From positions 372,001-436,000 of the forward strand of contig JAZGTN010000073.1 in the NCBI GenBank assembly GCA_037783415.1: DNA of 64,000 nucleotides, written 5' to 3'. Made by a program: the position numbers and the translations under genes. Position 1 is the stretch's first letter, and every line of letters starts with the position of its first letter. The stretch comes from Leptasterias polaris (taxonomy: Eukaryota; Echinodermata; Asteroidea; Forcipulatida; Asteriidae). Under the pieces are notes generated by a model, which was given only the letters and a program-made list of their open reading frames with translations, was not told where the DNA came from and did no database searches. Positions 1 through 11,339 of this stretch are shown piece by piece.

Positions 1-1304
1 AAGGCCCTTTAGAACATAACTCTCCCAGATCATCACATACTTAGCCCATTCCTTGAACTTTCTCAACTCCCTGGCAAGGGAGCATATACAACTCAAGCTG
101 CAGGTGTTAATCCAACACAATGCCGCCCTCTCTCGCACCTTACAATAACAGCAATTAGACAACCGTGTTATAATTAACCTTACTTGTAACTAACTTATTT
201 ATTTATTTCATATTCAGTAATAAATTGACACTCATCACTGAACAATACAAAATACTGCAGTATAAACAAACAGTAAATGGACATGTTTGAAATTAAGTAG
301 AGACTTGGAATTTACAACATTTGTACACAGTGTCAATTGCAGCAATAATTGACACACCTGAATGAGCAATCATTGTTGAACAATAAGAATAAAAAAGAAT
401 GCATAATAATAAAACAAATTAATGGAAGTGTTTGACATAATTATAGACTTGAAATGTATGGCATCTTTGTCAAATTCCCAATATACGCATCTTTGTAAAA
501 TTCCCAATATACACATCAATAAAATAACCGTTGTTAATAGTGAACTGCAAGAACTGTTTTATTTACTTTATATACGATATTGAATTACCATCTTAGAGAG
601 AGCAATCATCAATGAATAATGAATGTTTTAAGTAAAGTATAGACTTGATATGTACGGCAACTTTGTAAGATTACAGTGTCAAGTTCAAATTGTAAAGTTT
701 CATTAAAAATAGAGACCTGACTATTTGACTTCAAACCTTGTTTTGGTCACATTCGATCCTAAGAAATGGCCAGCCATTCTAAAGATATATTCAACCCCGT
801 TGTAAAATATCACAAATGTTAGATGTCTGAAATGTCATCAGTAACATCAGTTAGACAACCTTTGTGAAAATTAACCGCAAAATATGTTCCGGAACTATAT
901 TCTTTGATTTATTTCATTATATAAGTATTGAAATGACACACTTGAATAGACATGTACATCTGCGAATACACGTTTTAAGTAAAGTATAGACTTGATATGT
1001 ACGGCAACTTTGTAAGATTACAGTGTCAAGTTCAAATTGTAAAGTTTCATTAAAAATAGAGACCTGACTATATGACTTCAAACCTTGTTTTGGTCACATT
1101 CGATCCTAAGAAATGGCCAGCCATTCTAAAGATATATTCAACCCCGTTGTAAAATATCACAAATGTTAGATGTCTGAAATGTCATCAGTAACAGAGTCAG
1201 GCACATCAGTTACAACCTTTGTGAAAATTAACCGCAAAATATGTTCCGGAACTATATTCTTTGATTTATTTCATTATATAAGTATTGAAATGACACACTT
1301 GAAT
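1..1304. repeat. Decayed tandem-repeat flank 3' of NLR-A
   Basis: No gene is seen here. The stretch is made of degenerate copies of a roughly 200-240 bp unit that also appears at 17.6-18.2, 22.0-22.7, 24.05-24.6 and 38.6-39.35 kb. Landmarks of the unit are 'gacatgttcgaaattaag', 'tatagacttggaatgt', 'ttgacacacctgaatgagc' and 'gaacaataagaat'. The first ~180 bases closely match 38411-38590, which places the window start at the same point of a ~38.4-kb tandem unit. Confidence 0.7.
625..1304. repeat. Local direct duplication, about 350-bp unit
   Basis: The block beginning 'gttttaagtaaagtatagac' at 625 is repeated from 972, and both copies end in 'acacacttgaat' (947 and 1304). The copies are nearly identical; the second has about 10 extra bases near 1192. 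The TIR element starting at 1305 inserted exactly at the end of the second copy. Confidence 0.85.
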
Positions 1305-4263
1305 CATGGAGGTAGGAATAGAAGGAGATACAACGAGAGACCACAGCCAATTAAGCCTATTAGCGCCTCCAGCAACCCTGCAGTAAACCAATGGGGCCAC
1401 CCGCTGAGCGCTTGCAGTTTACGACCGAGATAAGGCTCTTTGATGCACAGACTCCCATGCCGCGGTTCGGCCGTCCATGCGAACACAAATCATTACTGGA
1501 GTACGGAACTCCCCGACGATCACACAGATCTGGAAAAGAAAACGCATGCGCAGTAGTATTTAACAGGGTGTAAGCTATGCGCCTTGTTTTCCGTTCAATG
1601 CGTTGTGAAATTGTGAGTATTTTTGGTTTTTTGATCGGCGATTTTGGACCATTCCTTCGCAGGTTTGTACTCAAATCATATTTTTATGAATTATGAAGAA
1701 TGTAAGATTATGGTTGATATTTAGAGGGTTATTTAAAAGGCCCCTGTCGTCCCCTGTGTTCGAAAATAGAGTTTTATGAAGCAGTGTTTTTCTCTCATCA
1801 CGACAAGTGCCTTCCCAATGCGTTGCTACGTGGACCAACAAAAATATTGCCGTAAAAAAAATGTGTTTTCATCCGAATTGATCGGCGTTTTCAGAATGAC
1901 CCCATCGAACAGTATGCATTTTTTATGGGAAAGAATGTGGTATCCAACCCCCACTTTTCTCACTTATTATAAACAGTTCCCTCCTAAAAACGCGAGCTAG
2001 TCTAGGCCTAGCACTGCAGGAGACAGGATCAGCACAGGAGATGTACAAAAATCCAGACACAGCATAGTTTTATGAAATTCCGTGGAACTAGCCTTTAAAT
2101 ATTTTGTAAAGACCCCCTTACTCTTAGTAAAAAAAAAAACTTTACAGTCTTTTCCCCACTCAGTATTTTCTCAAGTGAAAACAATTCCTACATTTATTTA
2201 CATTTGATTGTTTACCAATGTTTTGCCCTTTTTTAACCCATGACATTTCATTATTATTTCACTCGTTTGTTCAGCTTTCCAAAACTTTGCTGAGGTACCC
2301 AGGTGTGAAGTACATCTTAAGCAAAAAGATGAATCAAGATCCGCTTCTTCAGCAAACAGCGTGCTGCCGGGGGCATAATCCCACAGTAGAGCAGTTTGGT
2401 CACAACGTGTATACACTTTATGTAGCCTCCTTTTGCACGAAAGCATCCAAGAAGGGAAACACCCAAACAGTGGCCCCACAAAAAAACAATTTAGATGACA
2501 CCCCTCTTCCAAGAAGGAAGTTATATAATTGTACAATTATTTGATGCATATGAGTGCAATGCAATATAATCACAAGGTGAAATCTGGACTGTTCCAAGTG
2601 ATTATATTATGTGAAAATGTTACGAATGAAAGGCATCCAGTTTTTGTTTTAATACTCACACATAGATCCTTGTCATTTGATGCATTTTAAATCAATTGCA
2701 TTTAATTTTATTACAGTTTTAAACAATAAATGTTAATTAACTCACAAAGAATGAACATCAAACAAAATTGCATCGATTTGAATTGAGCTGAAATTTTCAC
2801 AGGTTGGTTTTGTTTATCTCATGATTCATTTAAAGTACGGAAGCATTTACAGACACTTTACCAAATAAGAAACTTTCCATTAAGATGTATTAGCACCATT
2901 GTATTTTTTCAAATCTAAATATATTTTAATATACGGATTGACAACATTATCAAACAGCTTTTTGGAAACATTCCTTGTTGTTTTACCCCATGTTACACCA
3001 ATAATTATGAACTCTGTTCTGGGATAGTATTTTCTCTTTCAGAGTTCTTTTGATGTCGCACCAGGGAACTTGTCCAAATTATCTTTAGTGAGGAAAAACC
3101 TACTTATATTTTCCATTGTCCTAAAAAATAGATAAACATCATCCTTAATGTTGAAAAGGCTACCTCTATATTGGATTGCAATTCGCCTTGCCTGGGATGA
3201 TGAATATTTTTCCCTTTAACCCTTTGAATTGGATGACTCTTCTGATTCTTAAGCCACTGAAACACTGTGCTTAGTCTTCTTGCATGGTTGGGATAAGCTT
3301 GACCACGAGGGGATGTCAGACAGGTCTACATCTTCTGTTTAAAAAGAAAAATGTTGCGAGATTCTTTAAACATTTCTCAGCAATTGTACTATAATAAATA
3401 CAGCCAAGAAGGCCTATCATCTTTAGTATTAAAGATTTCTGTAATGAGGCCCACGTACTCCACTTTTCATGACAAATATTACAATTTATTTGAGCAAGTG
3501 AAATTGTATTTTAAGACAACACAATTTTTTTACAGCCTACTTTATTTATTAATGCATTTCAAAACCCCATTTTAAGACAAGCTTAGAAACGAAAAATGAT
3601 CCAAGACTTCTCATTTAATTTAGATAGAGAATTTTCAAAACTTCCAAAGTTCTTCTGGAAAAAACTGAAATAAAATCGATTTCCTTTATACACATTTATT
3701 TTATTAGGCCAATGCCAAATAGGGCCACGTTTTTGTCTGATTCCCATAAACCACAAAAAAGCATATCCTACCTTTTGGACGGCAGAGTTCGCAAAACCAC
3801 TGCGGTATTGAATCTGACCTGACGCCCCCGGACGGGTAAGAAACCACTCAATTTTGCACCCTTTGTCGACGCAGGCAATCATTTCTGTCGTTGCCGGCAA
3901 ACCACAGACACAATACCGCGTTGTGCCATTATCATCTGACCCAAAACTTCCGTCAGAAAAGCCTGCCAGATCTTCTTCATTCTCCGAAAAATCGCTGAAG
4001 TTGGACTCTTTTACTTTTTAGAAGTCGTCCTTGTTGCTGTGTACGCCGCCATTTTGATGCTCATCAACGTGGTGGAGGTACTGCGCACGCGCAAGTGAAA
4101 CCACAATGCATTGCGGCTTCTTGCAGACGATCGCTAATGTAATTAGCGGCTCAGTGGGTGTTGTTTATTTTAGCCAATTGAGCATTAAGATAACGACCGC
4201 GGCATGGGAGTTTAATCCTCTCATCGGCTGGTCGTTGTATCTCCTTCTATTCCTACCTCCATG
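1305..4263. mobile_element. P-element-like DNA transposon, degenerate (2959 bp)
   Basis: Terminal inverted repeats start 'CATGGAGGTAGGAATAGAAG' at the left end and appear as the reverse complement at 4229-4263. The flanks carry a 7-bp direct repeat CTTGAAT (1298-1304 and 4264-4270). The paralogous stretch near 39290-39320 reads through the site without the element, so this is a genuine insertion. Inside, an ORF at 2218-2544 resembles the C-terminus of P-element/THAP9-type transposases. No intact transposase ORF remains, so the copy is not autonomous. The interior from 2545 to 4080 shows only short, broken frames. The superfamily call rests on the protein fragment and the CA-starting termini; a 7-bp rather than 8-bp duplication is slightly unusual. 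Confidence 0.7.
2218..2544 (+). pseudogene. P-element/THAP9-like transposase C-terminal fragment
   Basis: The 108-codon frame contains 'KYILSKKMNQDPL' followed by 'RGHNPTVEQFGHN'. P-type transposases of animals carry a similar C-terminal block, in which a Gln-Asp pair is followed by an Arg-Gly-Gly...Asn-Pro-Thr segment. Here the segment between the two motifs is altered and the catalytic core upstream is not recognisable in one frame. It lies centrally inside the 1305-4263 TIR element on the plus strand, as expected for its transposase gene. I infer a dead remnant. The match is by eye only. Confidence 0.5.
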
Positions 4264-4371
4264 CTTGAATAGTGTCTATGTACATCTGCGAATACACGTT
4301 TGAAGTAAAGTAATTGAACTGCTATGGACCTTGATTCGAATGGATTGGGTTTTACAGTCCCTTCCTGATTA

Positions 4372-4738
4372 CAGTCAACCCTCGTTATAAAGAGGATCTG
4401 CTTATAGACGATGTGACCTCTGACGTCATTTGAAAATCATAACATGATGCGCGCGCATGTCGCCGGGCAAAACCTTTGTGTACTTGACAGCCAGCTAGAA
4501 AGTACACGCAATATTACCATGACTACGTGTCTTTTTGCCCGGCGGAACATGACTTGGACAACAGACTTGTCAACAGGTAAACAGAGGTCACATCGTCTAT
4601 AAAGAGAACATTCTGAAGTCCTGAATCTCATTTCTCCTTTGTTTTTTCTCTGTGAACAACTCGTACGTATGTATAACAACGTTCCTGTTATAAAGGAGTG
4701 GTCAGGCCCAGCAATCCTGTTTTAACGAGGGTCGACTG
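4372..4738. mobile_element. pogo/Tigger-like MITE, TA target site
   Basis: Ends are CAGTCAACCCTCGTTA and, inverted, CAGTCGACCCTCGTTA, flanked by TA on each side (4370-4371, 4739-4740). A CAGT-type terminus with TA duplication is typical of the pogo/Tigger branch of mariner elements. Inside is a second inverted repeat, 'agacgatgtgacctctg' near 4402 and its complement near 4580. Related copies lie at 18828-18988, 39425-39615 and 57529-57689. No transposase is present. Confidence 0.75.
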
Positions 4739-4747
4739 TATCTTGTT

Positions 4748-4761
4748 CCCCCCCCCCCCCC
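4748..4761. repeat. Poly-C tract
   Basis: An uninterrupted run of about 14 C lies just outside the MITE end. It is simple sequence with no function assigned. Confidence 0.9.
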
Positions 4762-4763
4762 TC

Positions 4764-5690
4764 TCACACCTACATTACCGAACAACATCCCTTCATTAAC
4801 TTCTGTGAACATGCATCTTTAGTCTAGGGCTAGGGCGGGTTTTATTTTTAGTCCTTGATTACTTTGTTTCCCCCTTTTGGGGTTTTCCCTGCCACATCAA
4901 CATTACTAAACATTTCTTCATTGACTTCTGTAAACATGCCTTTTCAGTCAATGCGGTTTTTTTCAGTCTTATTGAGCTTTTACTGTATATAAAAATTGTG
5001 GATTCACTTTTCAACTATGAGTTTCTATAATTTACTGTTTGCTGAGATGAGAAAACAACATGTGATTTAAGGCATTACATGGTGAGGTTTAAATGTACAT
5101 TTGGTTTGCGGTAACACCATGTGTAGATTTTGTTATTTGAGAACTTGTGCTATTTATTCTACTGCTGCGGAGTAGATTATTCGGGAGACTTCTTAGTTCT
5201 GAAAAGAACTGTCCTGTTTATTAACTAATACCTGGGCGGCAGGAAATCAGCCAGGACTACTACGTGGATCAAAGGGACTTCTTGTTCTTAACTTCACTGC
5301 CGCGGAGTGAGTTCTTAACATGTGATTTATTTGAAATGTTGCTTTGCAGTAATAATGTGAAGTGTATTTTCATTGAGGCATGAAGTATAGCCTACAATTA
5401 TGAACCTGCTAAGAGTTATTACACTTTAAGTAGATTAAATGTATGTTTGGGTTTATTTGATAACTCTAGGGTTTTCCTGTGAGGGTTTTAACACACCACT
5501 AGATGTTGATGTGCTGAGTTGAAAGGGTTAATTTGCGGCAGCCTGCAGGGCACGGCAAGACCAGAGGGATGTCAACTCTGTTGAAGGGGACTGGTGTAGA
5601 AAGAGATAGCGGGAGAGAGACGCATCCAGACTACCATAAGTCGGAAAACATTTTTTAAATTTTACTCTAAAGAGCATAATATTCGGCATG
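4764..5690. repeat. NLR 3'-flank segment, paralogous to 18.99-20.08 kb
   Basis: No gene is seen. The sequence, including 'gggagacttcttagttc', 'ctacctgggcgg'-type and 'gcaagaccagagg' landmarks, is shared with 18990-20085 and its copy at 57690-58785. It therefore belongs to the tandemly duplicated flank of the NLR genes. Confidence 0.7.
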
Positions 5691-6095
5691 TCTTGGCCGA
5701 GTGGATAAGAGCACAAGACTCAAGCTCAGGTGTTTCTGTTCAGCAGAGTGTGGGTTGAGTCCCAGTCGTGACACTTGTGTCCTTCAACAAGACACTTACT
5801 ATTGCTTCGTCCTTCGGATGGGACGTAAGACCGTTGGTAATGCACGTAGAAGAACCCAGTGCAGTAATTAAAAAGAGAAGGGGTTTGCCCCGGTGTTTCT
5901 GGTTCGATTGGCTGCATATTTATTGTGCCACAGCACCTTGTAAACCATTACATGGTGCTTTGTAAAGGAATAGGTCTCATACTTCAAAACGTAACTCCAC
6001 ATACCTTACAGGAAAATACTGCCCGTTGAAGTGCCTTTAGCATCACTGAGTGACGGATATGAGCGCTATATAAGAAGCCACTATAATGATTATTC
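5688..6095 (+). mobile_element. tRNA-derived SINE
   Basis: The head reads 'tcttggccgagtggataaga' (A-box-like) and about 50 bases later 'gggttgagtcccag' (B-box-like), the layout of an internal RNA polymerase III promoter from a Leu/Ser-type tRNA. The body contains 'ccttcggatgggacgtaaga' and the 3' end 'gcgctatataagaag', both shared with other SINE-like fragments here (11.83-12.0 kb, inverted). It is not a functional tRNA because the acceptor stem does not pair. The ORFs over it are chance frames. Confidence 0.7.
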
Positions 6096-6181
6096 CTCTT
6101 AAATAAATGTGTACATCCTTGTAAATGTAAAAGTGAATCATCTTTGCCATCTTATTCTGTTTGTGCATATTCTGTTTTTAC

Positions 6182-7994
6182 TCACACAAAGAACCTGTGA
6201 TGACGAGGATACGAATCTTGAAATTGGATATCCACGCTGTTTGACAGATCCTGTACCTTCCCAATAAGTGTCTGATCTTCAGGTGTGAAGTCATGGACGT
6301 AAAAAATTAACCTCTCAATACGTGTATGCTTGAAATGCTTTAAGGAAGGAGCCCATAGTGCAACTGACCCCCAGAGCTTTGAGTTGCCACCAAGGTCCAA
6401 GGTGTCAATCTTCCCTACTGATTTACCCATGGGCTCGATATCTACGGCTGTCAAAGAACAGTTGCACAAAGACATATTTTTCAGTGGGTTCAGGTGTCCA
6501 AGGTGAGCAGCCCATGATGCTGCATTACCACCAAGGGATGGATTATTTGACAAATCCAGTATGTCTAAAGTGGACATGTCACTCAGTGATCCAGCAAGTG
6601 GTTCAATGTCTTTACTTTGTAATTCACAATCTTGCAAGACTAGCTGTCGAAGGTGTTTCAGGTACTTTAAGTGCTCGGCCCAGATATCTGCGTACCCACC
6701 CAATAATGAATTACCTGAAATGTCAATGTTGAAACGGTCCTCTCTGGTTTTTATTCCATTTAAAATATCTGAGAGTTCTGAAGAAGATAATGAACTTGCA
6801 TAGAGATTCAGTTGTGTATCCTCCTTTACATTGACAAGGAAATTTTTTAGTTTAGAATTCCACACTCGACAAAAATCAAGCTTCTTCATTGATCCAAGTG
6901 AAGCAGCAATGAATTTAGCATCCTTGTGTTGGAACTCACATCCTGAGAGTGTCAAACAGTTTAGTAATTTCAAACCTTCCAGGTTAGAACCCCATGATGA
7001 TACAGAGCCACCAATACCTTGGCATTTATCACTCAGGATTATTGTTATATCTTTCAACTCGGGCGTGTTGACAAACGACGATGTTATGTATTCCATACTG
7101 GCAGGAGTTACTTCACAATGTTCTAGCTTAAACTCTGAGAGATTTGTGATTCCACTCATCACGTCTCCCAAAACCTCACCGAAGCTTTCCAAGTTGCACC
7201 TGAAAAAATACAAACTTGTTACTTTGCTAAGTTGGGCATCTTTCACGCGTTTCAGGTAGTAAAATAACGCGTGGAGACCATCATTGCTGTAATTTTGAAT
7301 ACTCATACACTCTGTAACCAAATCCACTGAAGGTAGGTCATCAAACTGGCCTTCGAAGTAACACTTGACCCACAACTCCTTCTCAAGCAACGCTCTCTTC
7401 CAGAAGAATTTTTGCTCAAGGCTTAACACCTTGTTTGTGAAGGACTGATTATCACCACAACAAAAACGTAGAAGATACTCCAACTGGGCATGTCTGTGAC
7501 TGTTTCCCACCCGGTCAAGGTTCTTGTTAAACTGTTCTTCATCAGTTCCAAGTAAGCTTCGGAAGAAGATGGCCGCACAGTACTCTTGGAAGGTTCTGTG
7601 GATGAAACTGACACTCTGTCGAGTGTCAAGTCCTTTGATGACCCTCTGGCTGGTGAGGATGCCTGCTATTAATGCAGACTTAAACGCCTGAACTTCAAAG
7701 TCACCTTCTTTAAATGAAAGAAACTGTTGTGACAGCAGATCATCTAAAGCCTTCTCTCCAATTTTTATCACGACTTGAGTTGTTTCATCTGGTGGCAGTC
7801 CTTTTCTTCTGAAAATGTACCCAAAGTATTCTTTGTATAGTCGGTACATTGTGTCTGGGATTGTAGACTGCTCTCTCCATAGTATACACATTAAGAGCAA
7901 GAGCATGGGACTCGTTGCCAAATCAAACAGTACATCTGAGGATCTAATTTTCTGCAGGAGTGCCTCTGCTTGTCCTTTATCATCTTCCTTGCAG
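6182..7994 (-). CDS. NLR-A exon 3, 3' part: NACHT helices and LRR
   Basis: The other frame continues directly with 'LATSPMLLLLMCILWREQS' and 'VSFIHRTFQEYCAAIFF', the winged-helix and helical region that follows NACHT in NLRs. It then runs into ribonuclease-inhibitor-type leucine-rich repeats of about 28 residues ('LDILDLSNNPSLGG', 'KNMSLCNCSLTAVDIEP'). LRRs are the ligand-sensing or autoinhibitory part of NLRs. The last ~60 residues ('RIERLIFYVHDFTPEDQ' onward) diverge from NLR-B and NLR-C. The stop is TGA at 6182-6184. There is no other stop over 579 codons, so the frameshift is either recent or an artefact. Confidence 0.85.
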
Positions 7995-8002
7995 AAAAAA
8001 AA

Positions 8003-8735
8003 CTGTAAATGTACTTCTCAATATCCTCTCCATTAAATCCTAGTACCAATACATGAACAAACGGTTTTTGAATCAGAGGTTTGGTCACTAGTTTATGGAA
8101 GTGAGATGGACGAGTTGTTACAACAACACAACTACCTCTGAGTATCTTACGGTTTAGGATTCGATAATAGACATTACCAGATGACTGTGAGGCCTCCGAG
8201 ACATCAGTCATCTTAAATTCATCAAAACCATCAAAGAGAATCAGCACTTTTTCTGGGTAGGTGGTAATATATGACATCAAATCATCTTTACTTATAGCTA
8301 CGTCTTCATCTATGAGCTGATGAAAAATTGCATCAATAAACTCTGAGGACTCTTCCAAGGCAAACATCTTCAAGATGAAAACAAGTTTGTACTCCTTGAG
8401 TTTCTCACCGATTGCCCAGTCATAAGCCATTTTGTCCAGTAGTGTTGACTTCCCAACACCAGCTCTTCCTTCCAGAATTATTCTTTGTACGGAATCCCCT
8501 TCCTTAGTCTTCTCCAAGAACATGTCCACATACGACTTCAACTGTTTTTCTGGGTGATCAGTATTTTTTAGCTTCAGCTTTGTGTAGATGTCACTAATAG
8601 GTTTCATATCATCCCCAACCCATGGAATTATCTGCACAAAGCTACCAGTGGTCATATATCGCCTTCTCAAAATCTCTTCAACCTTATCAGCAGCTTGAAG
8701 GGGTCCATCTGTCACCATAAATTCAGCAGGTTCTC
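8003..8735 (-). CDS. NLR-A exon 3, 5' part: NACHT domain
   Basis: The exon starts after a poly-T tract and acceptor TTTTTACAG|GAGAACC. A pre-NACHT segment 'IIPWVGDDMKPISDIYTKLK' leads into Walker A 'GRAGVGKSTLL' (codons near 8469-8440). Next come Walker B 'VLILFDGFDEF' (near 8247-8215) and the sensor-like 'CVVVTTRPSH'. These are the nucleotide-binding motifs of NACHT NTPases in NLRs, which bind ATP to drive oligomerisation. All key residues (Lys-Ser/Thr of the P loop, Asp pairs of Walker B) are intact. The frame is lost at the A8 tract 7995-8002. NLR-C reads straight through the same point. Confidence 0.9.
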
Positions 8736-9902
8736 CTGTAAAAAAACAATAAAAAAACAGTTTACCAAAAACTTCTCTTTCATAAACATGCTGTTTTCAG
8801 AACAAAACTCGCTGTAACACAGTAAAATGAAGAAATGTTTGACATGTTTAAATGCCTCCATTTTTGTATTCAACACAGCTCTTTCGAAGACCTTCATGTA
8901 ATCCAACTTGACACTAAAAATGAAAAAGTGGTGTAAAACTTTTGAAACTCTGCCCCAACCACTACAGAGCTTTTTCCAAATCTGTTCAACTCAAATATTT
9001 CGGAGTCAACAAACCCAATTCACCTGAAGTCATCACACCATAAATCTCGCTTGTGCCATTCGTTGAGTTATGCCCACAAAAGAAACTATCCATCAACGAC
9101 GCCACATTGGTGACACTTAAATCTCGCTCTCCAAAGCAACACATCATGCCACAAACAAACCAAACAGCACAGCAATCTCAATAGACCATGCCACTTTAGC
9201 TTACAAACAAGGTGATCTTGTACATTCCAGGGCATTTCCTGGGAGGCAAGATACTGCATTGGTCATATGAGAAATTGTTTACCACACAAAACTTGTAAAA
9301 GTGACAGCTGTACAAGTTTTCAAAAGTTGACAAAAATCATATGATGCAATTTTCATAAAATGTCAGATTTTATTGTTTTCCTCCTTTGAGCTGTTATTGT
9401 GCCTGAAGTCCAGATTCTGTGCCTATTTTGAAAGCCACAGGTGTTCGGTGTAAATGCTAAGCATTGGTTGCATAAGTGAACAAGGTCAGCTACCTTAAAT
9501 TGATACATTGTCTGTGCACTCCACATACATGGTATGCTTGCATGCATCACTTGATATGTGCGTGCATGCGGCACTAATTAAACTCTTTGGCAAAAGTGTT
9601 TGCAACAAAAAATACGCACAACAATGTTTAGAGGCCATTTATTTGCTAGTTCACAGAACCAGTCTTTATATTACATGTTAATACACCCGAACCAGTCTTT
9701 GACCAATCAGAGTGCATAAACTCTCTGAGGTATTTAGTAAAAGGATTTTAAAGTGTTTACAGCTTTGTCGGACTTTCGAGCAGTGGGCACACTGTTATGG
9801 TTGTGTCTGGCCAGATTGACCACTCTAAGAGATTTTGCTAAGGTTTTTTAACTGGTATTCATGTTATTTAACCAGAAAGCCAAATGTAAAAAACAAACTT
9901 AC
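8736..9902 (-). other. NLR-A intron 2
   Basis: The intron runs from GTAAGT at 9902 to TTTACAG at 8736. The sequence is closely conserved with 43813-44982 in NLR-C. Short ORFs inside it have no recognisable product. Confidence 0.7.
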
Positions 9903-9989
9903 CACTGGAGTTATCTAGAGGTTGATGTGGTTGTGAAACCCTCCTCGATGTCATCTCAGTATTGGAAGATGTCGATGCATTACCATAAC
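9903..9989 (-). CDS. NLR-A exon 2: Ser/Thr-rich linker
   Basis: This exon of 87 bases is too short to appear as an isolated ORF. It starts after an AG acceptor (CAACAAG|GTTATGG) and ends at AGTG|GTAAGT, a strong donor. Both borders are phase 1, so it reads through in frame as a 29-residue hydrophilic linker containing 'STSSNTEMTSRRVSQPHQP'. The same exon is conserved at 26981-27067 (NLR-B) and 44983-45072 (NLR-C), the latter 3 bases longer, which supports it as coding. Confidence 0.75.
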
Positions 9990-11041
9990 CTTGTTGGAGA
10001 GTTCAAGACTTAGTTTAGAAATCAGTCAAGTTTTTGCTGGTCCCTTTTAATAGATTTTGATCTTCTTCATATTCCAGACAGAAATTACACAAAAAAGCAC
10101 AAAATACTGCATAAGACACGGACACGTATCTTAATAACTGTAGCAGAAATGGAAACCAGTTCTGTGTAAAGTACCAAGGTACATTGCTTGGGCTTGATCC
10201 TTAGAAATATTTTGGTAAGCAAATAAAATTGTTTGCCATATTATTTTCAATCAAAGCTTTATGAAATGTGTTACACGAAGATGCAATCAAATAACAGTAT
10301 CACTTCTTCACTAAAAGGAGAGGAGAGTTCAGAGAGGCAGAAACTTTGATCTTTTTTGAAATCCGTCGCCAGGCTCTGGTTCTTGTTACGTTTTACATTT
10401 ATTATTGTTTATGTGCTTGCACTTTTATACTGACCAATGAAAGGAAAACAAAAAAGTAGACATAACAAAAGGACATAAACATGAAAAATAATGTAGCAAT
10501 GAGGTTTTTTTTCTACTTTTAATTAGGTATCAGTTTGTCTCGGTTTTTTTTGTTTATAAGAGCATTGTTTTTCAACTCAAGGTATGTCGTTTATCCGCGC
10601 AACAGCTTCCATGTTCAGCTTTTTAACTCATTTTTTTAAAACATACATGTAGAGCAAACAAATCAACAATTTATTAATACTTTTTTCATATAAATATTTG
10701 AGAAAGAATAATAAATACCCTTACATACTAGACATTTGTTCAAGCATGTTGCCTCAATTCTCCCGTGTCCTCTTATGTCACCCCACACCAAAGTGTTTAG
10801 ACTTAGATAAGATTCGAATGCCTGACCCAAGATTCGAATGCCTGACCCTGTGGTAAGCACTTGTCATTTGGGCCAGTCCTTCTGAATCTTTCACTTTGGC
10901 AATTGGCAGATACAGAAGGATTTCGAGCTGTGTAAAGGTTAATCCTCGTTTGGCCCCCCCCCCCCCCCCCCCCATTGTTTATTTTTTATTTTTTTTTATT
11001 TTCTTTTTTAAGCATTACTTAATACATCCCTACATCCTTAC
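9990..11041 (-). other. NLR-A intron 1 with poly-C tract
   Basis: The intron runs from GTAAGG at 11041 to the AG at 9991-9990. It holds a run of about 20 C (10954-10973; G on the transcribed strand), which recurs at the same place in NLR-B and NLR-C. A short direct repeat 'gattcgaatgcctgaccc' lies at about 10810-10850. No coding exon is seen. Confidence 0.7.
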
Positions 11042-11339
11042 CTTTTTCATGCAGGAGTTTTTCTGTTTTTTCAATATCTGTAATAACTGCCACATTGCCA
11101 ATGCTCTCCAAAATCTCTTTTAGCTTTGTGTAGTCGCCAACTGTTATGACTCCTTTGACCTCTAACTCATCAAAAAGCTCTGTCACATCCTTTATTTTCT
11201 CCAGTTCTGCATTTTGGAAGCCACCATATTTATCTGCTTTGACTAACACCTTCATGGCCTTGAAATCTTCAATGATTAAAGTCCTACCCAAGAGCAGATT
11301 TAAGTCAACGTGTTCTTTTGGTACTTTCTCGAGAGGCAT
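11042..11339 (-). CDS. NLR-A exon 1: death-effector-like domain
   Basis: The exon encodes about 99 residues from the ATG at 11339 (context AAAATGC). It runs to the donor AAAAAG|GTAAGG at 11042/11041, leaving one base for the next codon. The pattern 'LEKIKDVTELFDELEVKG' followed by 'VGDYTKLKEILESIG' matches helices 3-5 of death effector domains, where a Leu-Phe-x-x-Leu-Glu-x-x-Gly turn precedes the next helix. The usual RxDL motif is degenerate (Asn-Val-Ala-Val). A death-fold effector would bind adaptor or caspase-like partners. It could equally be a divergent Death or CARD fold. An apparent continuation past the donor (11041-11019) is intronic. Confidence 0.65.

Larger units (their letters stand above)
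6182..11339 (-). pseudogene. NLR-A: DED-like/NACHT/LRR receptor gene, frame broken
   Basis: Three coding exons can be joined by eye: 11339-11042 (death-fold), 9989-9903 (linker) and 8735-6182 (NACHT plus LRR), all with phase-1 junctions and GT-AG borders. The product would be a cytosolic pattern-recognition receptor of about 980 residues; NACHT-LRR proteins bind ATP, oligomerise and recruit signalling partners through the N-terminal death fold. The frame is broken in exon 3 by two extra bases in a homopolymer (7995-8002, eight A on the plus strand against six in NLR-C). That is either a true pseudogene lesion or a sequencing error. The final codons overlap a GTGAGT donor-like site at about 6180, so a further 3' exon cannot be excluded. 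Confidence 0.8.

Noticed and set aside
6358..7259. Plus-strand ORFs across the LRR exons (also at 25087-25885 and 40963-41709)
   Set aside because: They are antisense shadows of the LRR coding frame, recurring only because the paralogous exons are conserved.
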